Below, in pieces: positions 47,659 to 61,200 of a stretch of 64,000 bases of DNA. The notes beneath the pieces are model-generated. The model was given only the letters and a program-made list of their open reading frames with translations, ran no database searches and was not told where the DNA came from. Position numbers and translations under genes: made by a program. This stretch comes from Tetrapyrgos nigripes (Eukaryota > Basidiomycota > Agaricomycetes > Agaricales > Campanellaceae), in contig JAACJM010000010.1 of assembly GCA_013368315.1 (NCBI GenBank), positions 248,001 through 312,000 of the forward strand. Direction: 5' to 3'. Numbering within the stretch: position 1 is the stretch's first letter; each line of letters begins with the position of its first letter.

Positions 47659-48071
47659 AATCTGTTTCTTGGAAAAAATCGTCGGTGCGTGTCCCGCTGG
47701 TCTTGTTGCTAACCTCTCCTGACGGTTTTGCGCTGCTGCAGACATAGGTGGCTTGATGTCATCTCAAATTCTCTCATCTCATGCTAGCTACATGACACCG
47801 TCAATAGTCATTGTGATCTCAAAGGGTGCACCTCTCAACGGCCTATGAGCATAGATTTCATGAATCTGAAGCTCCCTGCATGACGGTCACGGCGAATGGT
47901 TTGCGACCAACGTCCTGGGCAAATTCTTGTGGAATTCTTGCACAGGAATACTGCTGCAAACTTGGATGGATGAGATACTACGGACGATGTGTGTATTCAA
48001 ACTATGTATTTTGTATTTTTACTTGGATTCATGGACGTATAGTAATAATGACTGCTGCCCCTCGTTTTTCT
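47659..48071. other. convergent 3' intergenic stretch, no supported gene
   Basis: About 410 bases between two convergent stop codons. Short frames at 47826-48071 have no coding signature and overlap the 3' end of the dehydrogenase gene. Confidence 0.45.
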
Positions 48072-49693
48072 TCAAAGTTTCGCAAAAACCTCTTTCTTGG
48101 GTCCAATGTATCCGAACAGAAAAGCAGCCACTCTGTAAGAAAGTCAATCATACGACGTGCGGGGAGAGAATGAATATTGCTCACTTTCTCATCTGTATTT
48201 CTTCGGATCCCTCAGTTATCCTATATCGTCTGTGATGTCTATAAATATGTTCAAACGGCTTGTGTCGACTGACTCAATGGTTGAGGACTACGATCAACGA
48301 ACAGATATTTAAACTACACACCTATAACCAATACCTCCATGAATCTAATGCAAGTTGGGTGTCAGTACGAGCAGGGCGGAGTCACAGTGGTTTAGATTCT
48401 GAACCCACCTGGATGGCTCGGTCTGCTGCTTGCGTACACAATCGGTTGGCCCAGTAGTTACACATCGAGACCTTGTCAGATATGACTTTGTCAATGTCTC
48501 TCGGAGACATTCTGTCCATCTCCCAGGCTGTCTTTCTGATCAACAATCTCAACATCTCGGTTTGCGTCGCTAGTTCCACCAACGGAAACTGGATAGCTTG
48601 ATTCCTGGCAAGTTCCTGTCCGAAGGGCTTTCGTTGACGGGCATATTTGATCGACTCTTCGATACAGAATACAGCAGCGCCCAAGGAGGAAGCTGCTTGT
48701 CGGATTCGATTTTCATGGACGAAGGCTTGGGCTATGGCCAAACCATTATCAACCTCTCCAAAGACTGCAGAGTCAGGGACGAAAACGTTCTTAAAGGAGA
48801 CTGTAGCATGATCCGTGGGCATGTTGAATGTCTGTCCAACCACATTCATTAGTTTGAAACTTTCCATAGGTGCAAAAAGGATCGTCACCCATTCATAACT
48901 CAGCACTTTGATCCCGGGGTCTTCTGCGGGTACAATGAAAGCCGTTATACCTTTTGGATTGCCTGCTTCAAAATTGGTCCTCGCAAATATGATGCAGTGG
49001 GCTGGGTGGAATAAGCTGTCGTGAAGAATACCAAAATCATAAACCTCACTTACTTGCTCGGTGCATGTTCGTCTGCCACATCTAATTTACGAAATAAGCA
49101 TATCGTGGCTCGTTTCGCCTTCTATCCAATTCACGAACCTTTGCGCCGTCGATCCTCCAGCCGTTTCTCTCTTTATCTCTGACAGCTCTCGTCTCCATAT
49201 GAGTGGCATCCGACCCATGATTTGGTTCCGTAAGGCCGAAGGTTGTCCTGGTCCTGTGTTCTAGCCGGCCCCAGATGAACTGTTTCTTCTGCTGTTCAGA
49301 GCCGAAACCTTTGAGCATGACCACGTCAGGGAAATTTCCTACGACGCTATGTTCGTTCTGCAAGTCGTTGAACAGTCCCAGTCCCTTGGAGGCAAGGTGT
49401 TCGCGTATAACTGCCATCCATAGATTGCCTGCTTCTTTGCCTCCATATTCCTTTGGCAAGGGCAGACGATAGAAACCTGCTCTATCTGCACGCTTGACGG
49501 CTTCTTCAAGGAGGTCCTCCCACTCTCTGCGAGGCAGACCGCGGTCCTCCCAGTTCGTGCGGGCCCATTCTCGACGGTGGTCGAAAAAGCGGTCGTTGTC
49601 GTCACGGTTCTGGAGTGGAGTGATTTCTCGTTCGATAAAAGAGTCGAGATCTTTGAGGAACTGCGACAGGTCTTGAGGTAATGAGAAGTCCAT
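48072..49693 (-). CDS. acyl-CoA dehydrogenase, probably peroxisomal
   Basis: FAD enzyme of fatty-acid or branched-chain acyl-CoA oxidation. It starts MDFSLPQDLSQFLKDLDSF at 49693. Readable blocks: FYRLPLPKEYGGKEAGNLWM, RTTFGLTEPNHGSDATHMET (first FAD-site signature), RNGWRIDGAKMWQTNMHRA, ARTNFEAGNPKGITAFIVPA, TFNMPTDHATVSFKNVFVPD, RIRQAASSLGAAVFCIEESI, KYARQRKPFGQELARNQAIQ. After two more short introns come IHGGIGYSRHKPFEHIYRHH and RRYRITEGSEEIQMRKV (second signature). The last exon ends GPKKEVFAKL; the terminal AKL is a type 1 peroxisomal targeting signal. The PEX5 receptor that reads such signals is encoded at the end of this window. Confidence 0.92.
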
Positions 49694-50204
49694 TTTGTGA
49701 CCTACGAATGTCCGGAAAACCCATTGTTTAAGTACTGTTCAGAGGAAGTCGTCTGACCTCAGGCTCTACAGTATCGCGGACATGGTCATAACCGGTTACC
49801 GAATATCTTCAGTTCAGAAAGTGTGTTCTCGGAAATGATTACTACCTTTGTCTGTTCAGCTGGCATCCCTCTGGCGTCTGAGCTAAGCAGTGAGAACGTC
49901 TGTTGTCGAGGAGGTGGGCTGCCCAGTACCGACAAAGCATATGAGCGTCACTTGCCCTAAAAGCAAACATTATTGCTGGCACCGCATTGGCATTACGCTC
50001 TGACAGCAGCTGCTGGCTGCAGGAGTCTCCCATTGTTTGATTGAAGATATAGTAATTACACGTTAAAGACAGGTAGTACACGAATTGCAGTAGAATAGTG
50101 TAAGACAAACACCGACAAAAGTAAAGCAGATAACAAGCCATAGAGAACTAGAGAACTATATACATAAATAAAAAGGACACAATCAGTACTTGTATCAGCC
50201 TGTG
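49694..50204. other. intergenic stretch, no supported gene
   Basis: About 510 bases upstream of the dehydrogenase and downstream of CHD1. A 99-codon minus-strand frame (49842-50141) is Cys/Leu-rich without motifs, and I do not count it as a gene. Confidence 0.45.
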
Positions 50205-53200
50205 TCATCGGTGAGATTTTCCGTTTGTTCTCGACGAACTCGAGCCAGAGACAGAGCCGTTTGTTTTGGCACCTGTGCTGATACGAGGCTTCTTGGGAAC
50301 ATGCGGGTCTGAATTAGCCCTCGGGGCAGCTTCTTTCATGACCATTTTGGCGTGTATTTCTTCTAACTTCGAGGCTTTCACTTTCTTTGGCCAAAAGAGG
50401 GTCACAAACCTGAAGGGGTTGGAGTGAGTACATAAAAGACCGACAGAAATGACGAAAAACTACTCACGTCCATAGATGTCTCCGCCACCGTTCCCGATCT
50501 TCGCCAGCTGCTTGTTTAGTTTGTAGAACGATTTCTATGCGCCGACCGATAGCAGCCAGAGAATCCTTGAGTATAGCAACTTTATCATCTCGAGGCATGT
50601 CTTCGCCAGAGAGCTTGAGTTGTTTCTGCAATTGTCAAATGAGTTACCAGGATCGCAAGCTTCGGCATGAACACTCACGAGTTGCTTCTTGACAGGTCGC
50701 AGCTCTTCCTTGGTGGCAGCCTCATCCATGGAAGGACTAGAAAAACGGGTTTCAGATTGACACAGATTCCAACAAGATAAATGAACTGACCATTCATCAG
50801 AAGACTCTGAGTCTGTGAAGGTAGGTGTCGGACGACGCTTGCGTTTACGAGCGCTCGGGTCATCCACTGATGCGACTGCTTCACTCTCAGCTCGTCGCCG
50901 TATACTGTTGACATGAGAAGAACTTGACGCGACGGGAGGCGGAGGGGACAGTGAGGATTTGTGACTTTTTCGGATGGAGCTTTCATAGGATCGGAGCTTC
51001 TCGTCGTGTTCACGAAGGAGACCCAACAAGAAGTCTCCTCTCCGGACGAGGTGAATAGCATTAGGTATCGGTCGGCTGGCAGCATCCTCGCCCTTCTTGC
51101 CTTCCTCCAAAAAGAATTTACCATCAAGGCTTAGCTTGGGATCCTTGGCCATCGCTTCCCAGTTGCCAAAACCGTAGATGAATGCACCAACGAGCAGCAT
51201 AGAATCATCTGTTGGCCCCCAACGACCCGACCAATTCAGAGTGGGTCTGATATTATCGACGGGTAACGTCCATTTGTAGGGATCATCAAGAGGAGAGAGT
51301 GTGTCGTAGAGAATTCGAAGGTCTCTGTGACGAGACAGCACAGTCTCGGCGTTGATATTGCCAACCCCTCGACATGTCACCAGGACTGCCTTGCTCTTCT
51401 GCGCGTTAGTTAACGCTTCTCCCGACGCCATCTTCATCCGCTTCTGGTCCTCTGCTTCTCTCACAGCTTCCGTACAGATTCTGATAATCTCGTCAGACAC
51501 ATCAAGGATCATACCCTTGTTCTTATCCTGGAGGCGAGATTCAGTCACCTGGATGTTATGGTCAGACCAAACCTTTGAAAATAAAGGAGAGAAGGCATAC
51601 TATGACGTCGTATCTCTGTCTGATGTCGCCCCAGCGCTGGAGACTACGAATCAACACCCGTACGTCACGTTCCTTCAGTTCCATGGCCTTTTGGCTGGCT
51701 GTCTTGCGTTGAGCTGCAGGTGCTTTGGGTTTCTTGGCTGCTGTCGATGTATTCGTGTGGTCGACGTCCATCCCTTCGTAAGACACAGGTGCATGATTTC
51801 GCTTGCGATCCCTCAACTCTTCAGCGGCCAGCTCTTCCGCTTTACGCTGATCCTCTTCATTCTCGAATTTCTGTCGTTCTTCAAGAGGGATAATATCTTC
51901 CCAGTTCATGTCGTTCTTGACATCGCTGACAGCGGCAAATGTGGCTAGGAAGCCTTCACCACCCATAGACGTTCCACCTTCGCCATCCATGGTCTCGTGA
52001 TCTTCAGCGCGGTTGAGGATATCGTCGAGGTCCATCTCATCGAGCTTCTGGTTTTGTTGCGAATCGTCTTTGTCGAACCTAGATCATGATGAGCGCAATG
52101 AAGGAGAAAGAGACATCAGACAAACATACATCTTCTGGGCTCCGTATTTCAAGACGGCAGTTAATTCTTCCTTACTCAAGTTGTTATCGGGTTTAGTAGG
52201 TTCTTTGGCCTTTGAACCGAGATGGGCTTGTGAAGTGTCCATTTGATTGATGACTTGTGAGAGCAAAAAGGTCAGTAAATTGACGCATTGGCAAATTAGC
52301 TACCACCCACTAGCATACTCCAGCACCATCTTCCTCTTCGCTCGCTCCAAAACATCCTCTTCCATAGTATCCTTACTGACGAACCGGTAGACGCTGACAT
52401 GAGACTTTTGGCCAATTCGGTGAGCACGAGCCATGGCTTGCAAGTCATTCTGGGGATTCCAGTCACTCTGCACAAGTGAATGAGTTGCTGAGACTATACA
52501 AAGCATAAAGTTGACTCACATCAAAGATAATGACAGTGTCAGCGGTTTCCAGGTTGATACCCAATCCTCCAGCTCTTGTTGAAAGCAAGAAAGCAAAGTC
52601 GGGTGAATTTGGCGAGTTGAAGTGCGCAATAGACTTCTTCCGCAGCTCGGAGGAGACCATGCCGTCAAGACGTTGATGAGCGTAACCACGGAGGCTCATA
52701 TAGTCGCTGAGGATGTCGAGCATTCGAACCATTTGGGAGAAAATTAACACACGGTGGCCGTCTTGCCTCAGCCGAGCGAGAAGCTTGTCAAGAAGTACCA
52801 TCTTGCCGCTGTTCATGACCAGCCCTTTCAGGCTCTCTTCTTCGTTGTCAGTCCGGACTTCGGCTCCGTCAAACAAGTAAGGGTGGTTAGCCGCCTTCTT
52901 CAGTTCCATAGCTGTGAGACAGAAGGTGAGCTGACGCAAATAATGGCCAATGGTTGTCGCATACCAATGTTAAGCAAACTGATGTTGCTGTTGCCGTTTG
53001 CGCTTTTAACCAGGCCTTGGAAATTCTAGGGTTGGATGTGAGAAAGAGCTGAATTTTCAGGCAAATAATATAGCACACCTTCGTGAGGATGTTCTTGTAG
53101 AAATGTGTCTGGAGAGTACTCATTTCCACCCGCAGTATACGCTCGCTCTTGGTGGGTAGAGATTTCAGGACATCTCGTTTGAGTCGTCTCAGCATCAAGG

Positions 53201-55390
53201 ACTCGAGCTGCTCGTGAAGCTTGCGAATCTTTGACTCGTGATCGGCGTCGTTCAGATCAAACTCGTTGGTCAAAGCAACTGTTAACGAACTATGAATGAC
53301 GGCTAAACATTGAAAGAAAAAAGGAACCGACATTTCTCAGGCATCAGGAAGTGCATCAACGCCAACAGTTCTAGATCCAGGTCATCATTCATTATAGCTT
53401 TCAAGGAATGACTGAGGTGCTAACCTTTGACGTTGTTTTGCAGCGGAGTTCCCGTGATAAGCAACTTGGATGCTGCAGAGAAAGCACGAAGTGCCTCGTA
53501 CAATTGACTCTCAGAGTTTTTCAGACGATGTGCCTAAGAAGCAAAGAAATGTGAGCTCTTGAAGAGAAACCATCTCCTCGGCCAACTCACCTCGTCGACT
53601 GCCAAAACTTGCCATTTAATGTCACCTAACTCTTTCGCGTCCCGGAGAATGATCTCATAAGTTGTGAGCAGCACATTCATTTTGAGCTTCTTGTTGGACG
53701 GTCCAAACTCGTAGTTTCTGATCGTTTCGCGGGCGGCAGCAATGCCGATGTAGGTAATGACATTGAGATCAGGAGCCCAGGTCGCAAACTGTGATTGCCA
53801 GGCCGTGATTGTCGACAGAGGGACGATGACCAAGAAAGGGCCATATTGATGATATTCATGGAAAAGATAGGAGAGGAAACTGATTGACTGAACCGTCTGC
53901 GGAAGATAATACGTCAACTAAGAAAGGCCAAACCTAAAGAAGATACAATATTACCTTCCCGAGACCCATTTCATCTGCAAGGATACCGTTATCACCCTTG
54001 CACCACAAATAGGATAGCCAGTTGATGCCAGTAAGCTGGAAGTCTTTGAGCTCGCAGCCAGTGGTAGCGATATATTCAGGGTCTTCAGTGATCTTGTGAA
54101 ATGGAGGTCTATTGCCTCGCTGGTAGACGGTGCTCTTGTAAGGATATCTAGCCTCTGCTTCTCGTCGTCTGTATGCTTCAATCTGGTCCATGGCGATAGA
54201 ATTAACATCCTTTTGGGCTTCCCAAGTGCAATGCTCGTAGTTGAGGCCAGTCCATTTGCAATAATACTCGACGGAAGGATTACCGTCAGCATCCATAGCT
54301 TCACGATGAGCGATAATGCGTTCGACGATCTTGTAATGCTCTAAATCCTCCTTCTCGCGTTCTTTTTCCAGCATAAGGGCCTCTGCATCTTCACGCGAGA
54401 GACCAGGAGCGTTGAGACGGGCCTTCCATTGCTTGTGGCTTTTGATGTAGTTGTCTACGCGTTTGAGACCCTTGAAGCGCTTCAAGAACTCGTAGGTCTC
54501 ATCCGTGTTGTGAAGATGAGAAAAATTTTTCCATTTGATGTGGAAGCGCTGTGTTATCGAGGTCAGAGCTAGCTTCTAGACGTGAATGAAAGAGGGCGCA
54601 CAATATTGTCATACCAAACGTCCTCTGCATCATTTTCGCGGCCTTCGTCACGGGTATGATTCAGGACAGCTTCAATCTCATCCTCTTCCTGGTACTGGGC
54701 AGTGGGAGTAACATAGTAGGTGCCATCGGGGACCTCTTCATCAAACTTTTCAAAGTCTTGGACATCGTCGAAGTAATTGGGTATCTTGTTGCCTCTGCTA
54801 GAGACACGGATTTCATCGCTCTGATGGCGTACGCGCTTCTTCTTCTTGGATCGGGAGCCATAGTCGGAATCCGAGTCTGAGTCTGAAGCGCGACGGACTG
54901 GAGCTAGAGAAGAATCAGGGCGTGAATTGCCGAGAGGAAAGTAGGACATACCGCGACGGACGGCAGAGGACGATGAGGGAGTCTTCTTCTTCTTTGGCGC
55001 CTTTTTGCGCGTATAACCACCATCTGCATAGGTACCGTCCTCGTCCTCGTCATCATCGTCGTCTTCTTCAAAGTCTGCATTGTCGTCGTAGCCCTATCAA
55101 AGAGAGAAAGAATGAGGTGAGACAAGGGCCGGAGCGGCGACGAGTAACGCACAGAGCTGTCGGCGTCCTGAACGGAGACGATGAGCACGGGGACAGCGAC
55201 TAAGAAAGAAGACACGCACCGAGTCTCGAGCAGGCTGATAGGATTGATGGTGGACAGGTTCCATGTGGTGGTCGTCGTCGATAGAGTCGCCGTCGGCGTC
55301 GCGGTCTTGAGAGGAACGATGGTCGTCGACGACCATGTCGTCGTCTTCATCGTCGAGGTAGCCTAGGGAATTGAGGGCATGGGATGCCAT
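50205..55390 (-). CDS. CHD1: chromatin remodeler CHD1
   Basis: SNF2-family ATPase that spaces nucleosomes in transcribed genes and binds methylated H3K4 in some species. It starts [18 protein letters not shown] at 55390 with a long acidic N-terminus. Tandem chromodomain segments follow ([49 protein letters not shown]). The helicase core shows [71 protein letters not shown], then [38 protein letters not shown] and [20 protein letters not shown]. The SANT-SLIDE-like DNA-binding region and the C-terminal CHD domain ([20 protein letters not shown]) complete the family layout. More than ten short introns are needed. It is head to head with TFB4, start codons 135 bases apart. Confidence 0.95.
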
Positions 55391-55525
55391 TGGTGGTGGG
55401 GGAGAGGAAGATGATGGAGAGCGGAGTGTGTGGGTTTGTGTTGACGTGACGCCGACGGCGACGCCCTCCGGACAACGAGCCCGGAAGAATTAAGCATTGT
55501 TCTCAGGGCTCTGCATTGTTCCTCC
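55391..55525. promoter_or_regulatory. short divergent promoter, CHD1 and TFB4
   Basis: Only 135 bases separate the two start codons, so both promoters and 5' leaders must lie within or overlap this gap. GC-rich in its left half. No clear TATA box. Confidence 0.55.
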
Positions 55526-56732
55526 ATGAGCAGTTTACTATGTGTGGTAATAGACCTCTCAATCGAACAGTGGCATTCGTCTACTGATTTCTCGGTTTCC
55601 GACCTTTTTACACACCTCATTCCCTTCCTCAATGCCCATGTCGCCGCCAGCAACGACAACCAGCTGGCCGTCTTTGCCGCTTTGCCCGGCACAAGCCAGC
55701 TGCTCTACTCCTCCACCGACGACCAGTCCCAGTCGCTCGCGTCTGGCCACAATTCCTATCCCCAGTTCCAGGTCCTCGACGAGACTGTAGTCAACCGGGT
55801 CATCATTCACCTTGACACTCTTCCCGATCAAGACCACCAAGGTTCGTCTCCACCTGATCGTTGGCTCCCACACCGCTCACCTCCGGCTACAGCCCCCTGT
55901 TCCCTCGTGGGTGCCCTCACAAAAGCCCTTTGTTGTAAGCATCCCTTCCATCATCGTCTCTTGCCCCATTTGGTCATCTCCCATAGTCATCAATCGTCTC
56001 ACTTTGGATCACAATGCCAACACCTCCAATGCCGAGGGCCTCGAACCCATCGCCCTCCCTGACCCTCGCATTCTTATTTTGTCCGTCTCTCCAGACATCA
56101 CCTCCTCCTATATCCCCATCATGAATTCCATCTTCTCGGCTCAGAAACTCGTATGCTTCTCCACCGCACCTCGTTATCCATCCATTGACATTGGTTCTAG
56201 AAAGTAACCATCGATGCATGTCAGCTGTTCGGAACAGACTCGGTCTTTTTACAACAGGCTGCGCATCTGACCGGGGGTTCATATCTTCATCTGGAACACC
56301 GGGAGGCATTGTTACAATACTTGACAATGACGTTTTTGCCGTCACCCTCCGTCCGCAAGGCCATCGCCGTCCCTACCCAGGATAAGGTCGACTTTCGTGC
56401 CGCCTGCTTCTGTCACAAAAATATAATCGACATTGGCTTTGTTTGCTCCGTCTGTCTCTCCAGTTCGTGTCCCCTGCGTCTATCTATCATTTATTTTACC
56501 GACTGTTTCCTAGTCTTTTGCCAGCCAGTGCCCGTGTGTTCTACTTGTCGGTAAGTCGTTTCTCTACTAATCCACCAGTAACATTAACGTAGCAATACCA
56601 TGTAGCACCAAATTCCCGATGAAAACTCTCCAGCGTCTGAATGCGTCACGTCCTCCGGCGCCGCCCAAGGCCGCGTCCTCGACTAACGGAATTCCAAGGG
56701 CTAACGGCTCATCACACGGATCGCCGGCGTAA
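55526..56732 (+). CDS. TFB4: TFIIH core subunit TFB4 (p34)
   Basis: Structural subunit of transcription and repair factor TFIIH, partner of Ssl1/p44. It starts MSSLLCVVIDLSIEQW at 55526 with the vWA-like fold (DLFTHLIPFLNAHVAASNDN, QLAVFAALPGTSQLLYSS). Further blocks: LTKALCFINRLTLDHNANTS, DPRILILSVSPDITSSYIPI, MNSIFSAQKLKVTIDACQLF and DSVFLQQAAHLTGGSYLHLE. The C-terminal zinc-binding part is ACFCHKNIIDIGFVCSVCLS joined to IFCQPVPVCSTCRTKFP. Introns: about 55841-55901, 55937-55985, 56150-56199, a 56-base intron beginning near 56463, and about 56549-56605. It converges on the taspase-like gene. Confidence 0.92.
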
Positions 56733-56859
56733 CGTCCAGCACCATCACAATGCAAACGCTGTCAGAAATATGGGCGCTATTCTGTCACCCGAAGTTCGTT
56801 GCGGCCGCCGGAGTATGACCGCCTATCTTGTCAGATCACTAGATGCCCAGCCCAGCACT

Positions 56860-58150
56860 TCATACTCGTACCTTTGGATTTGGATTTGTCGAAGAAGCAT
56901 AGGCAATGGCCATTGTTGGTGTTGTGAAAGCACACCAGAGACGAACTGGGAAGAATTTTGAGCTGATACTCGACGTTGTAGGCATATCTTACATACCCGT
57001 TGTCTCACTGTCTGCAGTCATCATCAATACACCCGCGTTTGGATTGGGTTCTCCCGCATTTCGAGACTGTTCTGCACCACTGTGAGATCGGAGATGTGCC
57101 GTGATAGGTGACGTACCCCAGAAGTCAGCGGTCAATGTTCGTTCCAGCGCCTCATGAAGGTCGTCCTCATTGCTGACCTTGCCAATGGTTCGTGCCAGGT
57201 TCGACCGTATAATGTACTCTCCTGTTCCAGATATACTACAAGCCATTTTACGTCCCCTCATTTCTTGTGCCCAGCAGCCAGCACCATAGACAGCAGCCTG
57301 TTCACCAACGTCAATACGAGGGACAAATATTTAAAAAGCCGACACTAGCCTCTCCGATCCTTCCGGGGTATTTCAGCAAAAGGCCACCACTAGACACGCC
57401 TGCAGACATGTGTCCATTGCATGAAGCAACAGCACCAACTGTGTCTTGTATGTCATGAAAACCTTGCTCAGCTTCTTTATCTTCGGTCGACTGTAGCCTT
57501 TCCTTCCAGTACTGCCAACGTTGCGACGCTTTTTCGGACACCATGGATTCCGGTGAAACAAATTGTACACTGTCGTGATGGTACCTTTGTGCAAAATTGA
57601 CCGCTCCGTCTGAAACAAGGGACCTCAATACGCGTCCTCATCAAACGAACGCTCAAAAATGGGAAGCGAAAGACGAACAAAGGTGGAATCCGGCCTAAAC
57701 GATCGGAGGCTTGGGAATGCTTCAGTACAAGTCGGGCTAGATTTATTGGATTTTTTACACCTAGTAGTATGAAAAAAGTCAGGGAAATGTCGGTAAATGA
57801 GGGTGGAGGAAGTGTACCAGATACTGCACCGACACTTCCAAAGTGGCCACTGTCCTCCATTATTGCAGCATCGCACTCAACTGTGCCGTCTATCGTCAAG
57901 TTGGAGCCGTACCCAGCGTTGAGGGAAGGTTCATTTTCGAGGACGGAGATGGCTTCTTGTATGAGATCGAGCGAAGTAGTTGGCTGGAGCACGGCAAGAG
58001 CTTGGCGACATGCACTTGAGAGATCTCTATCAGTTGAAACGACGAGAACAAGATTGCAGAGACTTGCAAACGCAAGGATTTCTTTATTTGCTGCTCTGAA
58101 GCTGGAGAATGGTAGCCAGCACCTGCGTGAACAGCGACAAAAGTAGTCAT
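56860..58150 (-). CDS. taspase-like N-terminal-nucleophile hydrolase (asparaginase family 2)
   Basis: Autoprocessing threonine hydrolase related to taspase 1 and isoaspartyl peptidases. It starts MTTFVAVHAGAGYHSP at 58150 (VHAGAG is the family opening). Next come LIQEAISVLENEPSLNAGYG, SNLTIDGTVECDAAIMEDSG and FGSVGAVSGVKNPINLARLV. The cleavage/nucleophile site is DIQDTVGAVASCNGHMSAGV followed by SSGGLLLKYPGRIGEA, where the Thr of DTVGAV becomes the N-terminal nucleophile. The C-terminal part has GAGCWAQEMRGRKMACSISG, TGEYIIRSNLARTIG and RLWCAFTTPTMAIAYASSTN, ending KVRV. The long segment before the nucleophile and the RLWC..TTP..MAIAY end favour taspase over plain asparaginase. Its substrate is not known from sequence. 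Confidence 0.88.
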
Positions 58151-58274
58151 CTCATCAAGTGCCTGCGAGGAAGACGCGCGACTTGTGGCGGTGAATTCAC
58201 ATGCAAAAGCTGTCCCCTTTACCGTATCGTCGTAAACATGCTATCTTGTCTTTGGTACACTACCATCTCCTAAT
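58151..58274. promoter_or_regulatory. short divergent promoter, taspase-like and lipase genes
   Basis: 124 bases between divergent start codons. No recognisable core element. Confidence 0.45.
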
Positions 58275-61200
58275 ATGATCGACCACCTCATTGGGCGTCC
58301 GAATCCATCATGGAAGCGTACTCAAGTTTGTAGTCTCTTCCCTCGTTGCTCCAACAGAGCTCAAACATTCTCCAGGTCTTCCTTGTCATCTTCTTCTGGT
58401 TATGGCGTATCGTCAAGGGCAACTCCGGCCCTCCTCCATTCTTTGGACTTCGCAAGTTCAACAGGATACTTCGTGAGCTTGTTTGACTGCTGTATGTCAA
58501 ATTATCCGTCTGACTGGACACAGACCAACGTTTCACGCCATGGCAAATCATCCTCAGCACTCTCACTGCAATGTATGCCATTCGCAATTTTGACAACGTC
58601 CTTGGACTAGGGGGTGAGTCGTTTGTTGCCCGCTCGTGTACCCAACTCTCTAACAATGATTGTCTTTTTAGCCCCGGAGCCACTAGCTCGTCTGGTCAGT
58701 CCATTTCCCGATCTGCTCCTTCTCCTAATGAAGTATGCCCTTAGTATTCGCCTTCTTATTATCGTGCTACCTGGATCAACACAGGCCTGGACGCTGGATT
58801 TGCCACAGCCATGGCTATCCGGCCAAAATGGCTTCGAGATATATGTTCAATAGTGTTTTCTGTATATTACATTATTTATGCTAATGAAGCCGACGAAAAG
58901 GTCAGTCTTGAATTACCTCTCTTGTCTGAACGCTATTCATGTGTCTCTGTTCAGCTTCGTCGTTTTAGAGCTGTACCTACAGTGGAAATGCTTCGCACTA
59001 CTTGGGAAAAGACAACTAATCCATATGTGTGTCTCAGTCGTATCCGTGTCGTTCATTGGATAGCTAACTGCTCTGTAGATTCGTCTAGTGGTCCGAGTTC
59101 CTCGCCTGTCAATTCGGCGTAAAATATTGCTTCCCAGACCGAAATCCTCCACATATAGTCGACCAATCACTGCTTACCTTTACTTTGCACCACCGGCTAC
59201 CAAGCTAGCGGAAGCTACAGAATTGATTTTGGATTACCCAGGAGGAGGTTTCGTTGCAATGAACCCTGCACATCATGAGGAGAGACTCAGAATGTGGGCG
59301 GTAAGCACTCGAAGACCTGTGCTGGCCATTGACTATGGGAAGGCTCCAGAATGTTAGTCATTCGTCTCAGATTTTCGATTTCAAGGCTGACGCAAATGCT
59401 TAGATCCATATCCCTTTGCCATTGACGAAGCGTTTGATACGTACCGAGTACTTGCGGAATCTGGTAAGTCCTTCGAGATCTGTAATGACCACCATTCATA
59501 ATGTTACGACTGTACACCAGCTGGCTCTGTCATTGGAATGTGTGGCAAAAAGTTCGGTGTGGTAATGTCCGGAGACTCTGCGTAGGTTTGCTGTCCATAA
59601 AAACCTGAATTTGTCACTCACTTTTCTGCAGCGGGGGAACTTTAGCTGTCAATGTGGTTACCAAAATCCTAGAACACAATGCAACACACACAAAACGCGG
59701 TTTCTTACCCTTGCCCTTGATGGTCATTCTCACTTATGCCGCACTGGACTTCAACTTTACATCTTGGATGTCTGAGGATCATCTCCGTATTCTTCGCGCT
59801 GAACAATCAGAGGGTAACCTGCAAGACCTTGTAGAACAGAAAGACCATCTTGCCCACATTGTGAGTCTTTTCTCAACCACTGTGATCATGATTAGTCTTT
59901 GACATGATGCAGTCCCCTCTTGCTATGGTCGGCGACAGACCTTTTGGGCCCCGAAGTCAACGTAATAGTACCAAACTTCAACGCAGAAGCAGCTGGAGGG
60001 ACACGCTTCGTGGCCTTGCAAACGTAGCCGAGAGTCCAACATTAACATCGAGAAGAGACGGGGGGAGGTCTCCTATTCTTTCACCGTCAAGTTCTCGTCG
60101 TTCACTAAAACGTCGTACTTGGGGCAACAGCTCGCAACAACAACTCTTCGTTAGGGAAGCGAATGGCAATGCTCCCGATTCAGATAGCGAAGACGAGGAT
60201 TATAGCAAGCGGCGAGAACAAGATCGACCCATTCAAGCCCGCGTCAAGTACATTCACCCAGATTCTGCTCAGTTATCAAGATGGCTTGAGACTGGGTCCG
60301 AAAAGCAACAGAAAGAGCTTTCTGCTGCTGTCGTTGAGGCTGATAGTAAGGCCGTTAGTGCGATGACCAAGAGGGGCGAGAAGAATCAGGAACCCATCGG
60401 TGTAAGATTGACGATGACGAGTCGAAGTGGTTTTTTCCAGGATCGGATTGTCTCACCCAGTATGGTCTGTGTAGTTTTCTGTCTCCTTACTTCCAAAGGA
60501 CTAACGTCTCTATCCTAGATGCGAGCCATGGCTATCTTGTATATTGGACCTCATCGAAACCCTGACTTTGCCACTGATTATCATCTTTCGCCAATCCTGA
60601 CACCGAGTCATCTCTTAGCTCAGTTCCCTCCTCTGCTAATGCAATGCGGAGAGAAAGATCCGTTCGTGGACGACACTGTCATTTTTGCAGGACGTGTAAG
60701 AGAGGCTAAACGAGCACGGAAAGTAGAGCTTGACCTGCTCCTCTCTGGCAAGAGTGCGCGCTTTGGGGAGACTCTTCGCATGAGTGTGGCTGATCCCACT
60801 TCACTGGATATGGCTCTTTTGCAAATGGAACGGGACAAACTCGCTCACCAGACTGAAGAAGACTGGGTTCAGATGGAGTTATTCGCAGAATGGTCCCATG
60901 GGTATTTACAAATGCCAACATTGATGACCGAGTCCATAGCAGTGAGTCATTTTGAGCGTCCAGTTTTTAAGTAGCTGACGTAGACTCCGTGTTTCCAGGT
61001 GATTGAGGATCTTGCTGACTGGATTGATTATGCATTTGCGAAATATGGTGGGAAGTTCACGGAGGAGCCGAGTGACAGCAAATCTCGCAGAGGACTAAGT
61101 CCAGCGGGAAGGCCGTCTAGAACTCCTAGCCCATTCACTTCGGGAAATGAGACAGATGACTTTGGAATCACCTTTGTTCCGAAGAAGCCTCATAGCGCTG

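Noticed and set aside
48266..48300. tRNA-like stretch with GACTCAATGGTTGAGGAC
   Set aside because: It resembles a D arm only. No acceptor stem, anticodon arm or T arm could be paired, and it lies in an intron of the dehydrogenase gene.
49842..50141. 99-codon minus-strand frame between dehydrogenase and CHD1
   Set aside because: Composition resembles random AT-rich DNA and no family feature is visible; no promoter context.
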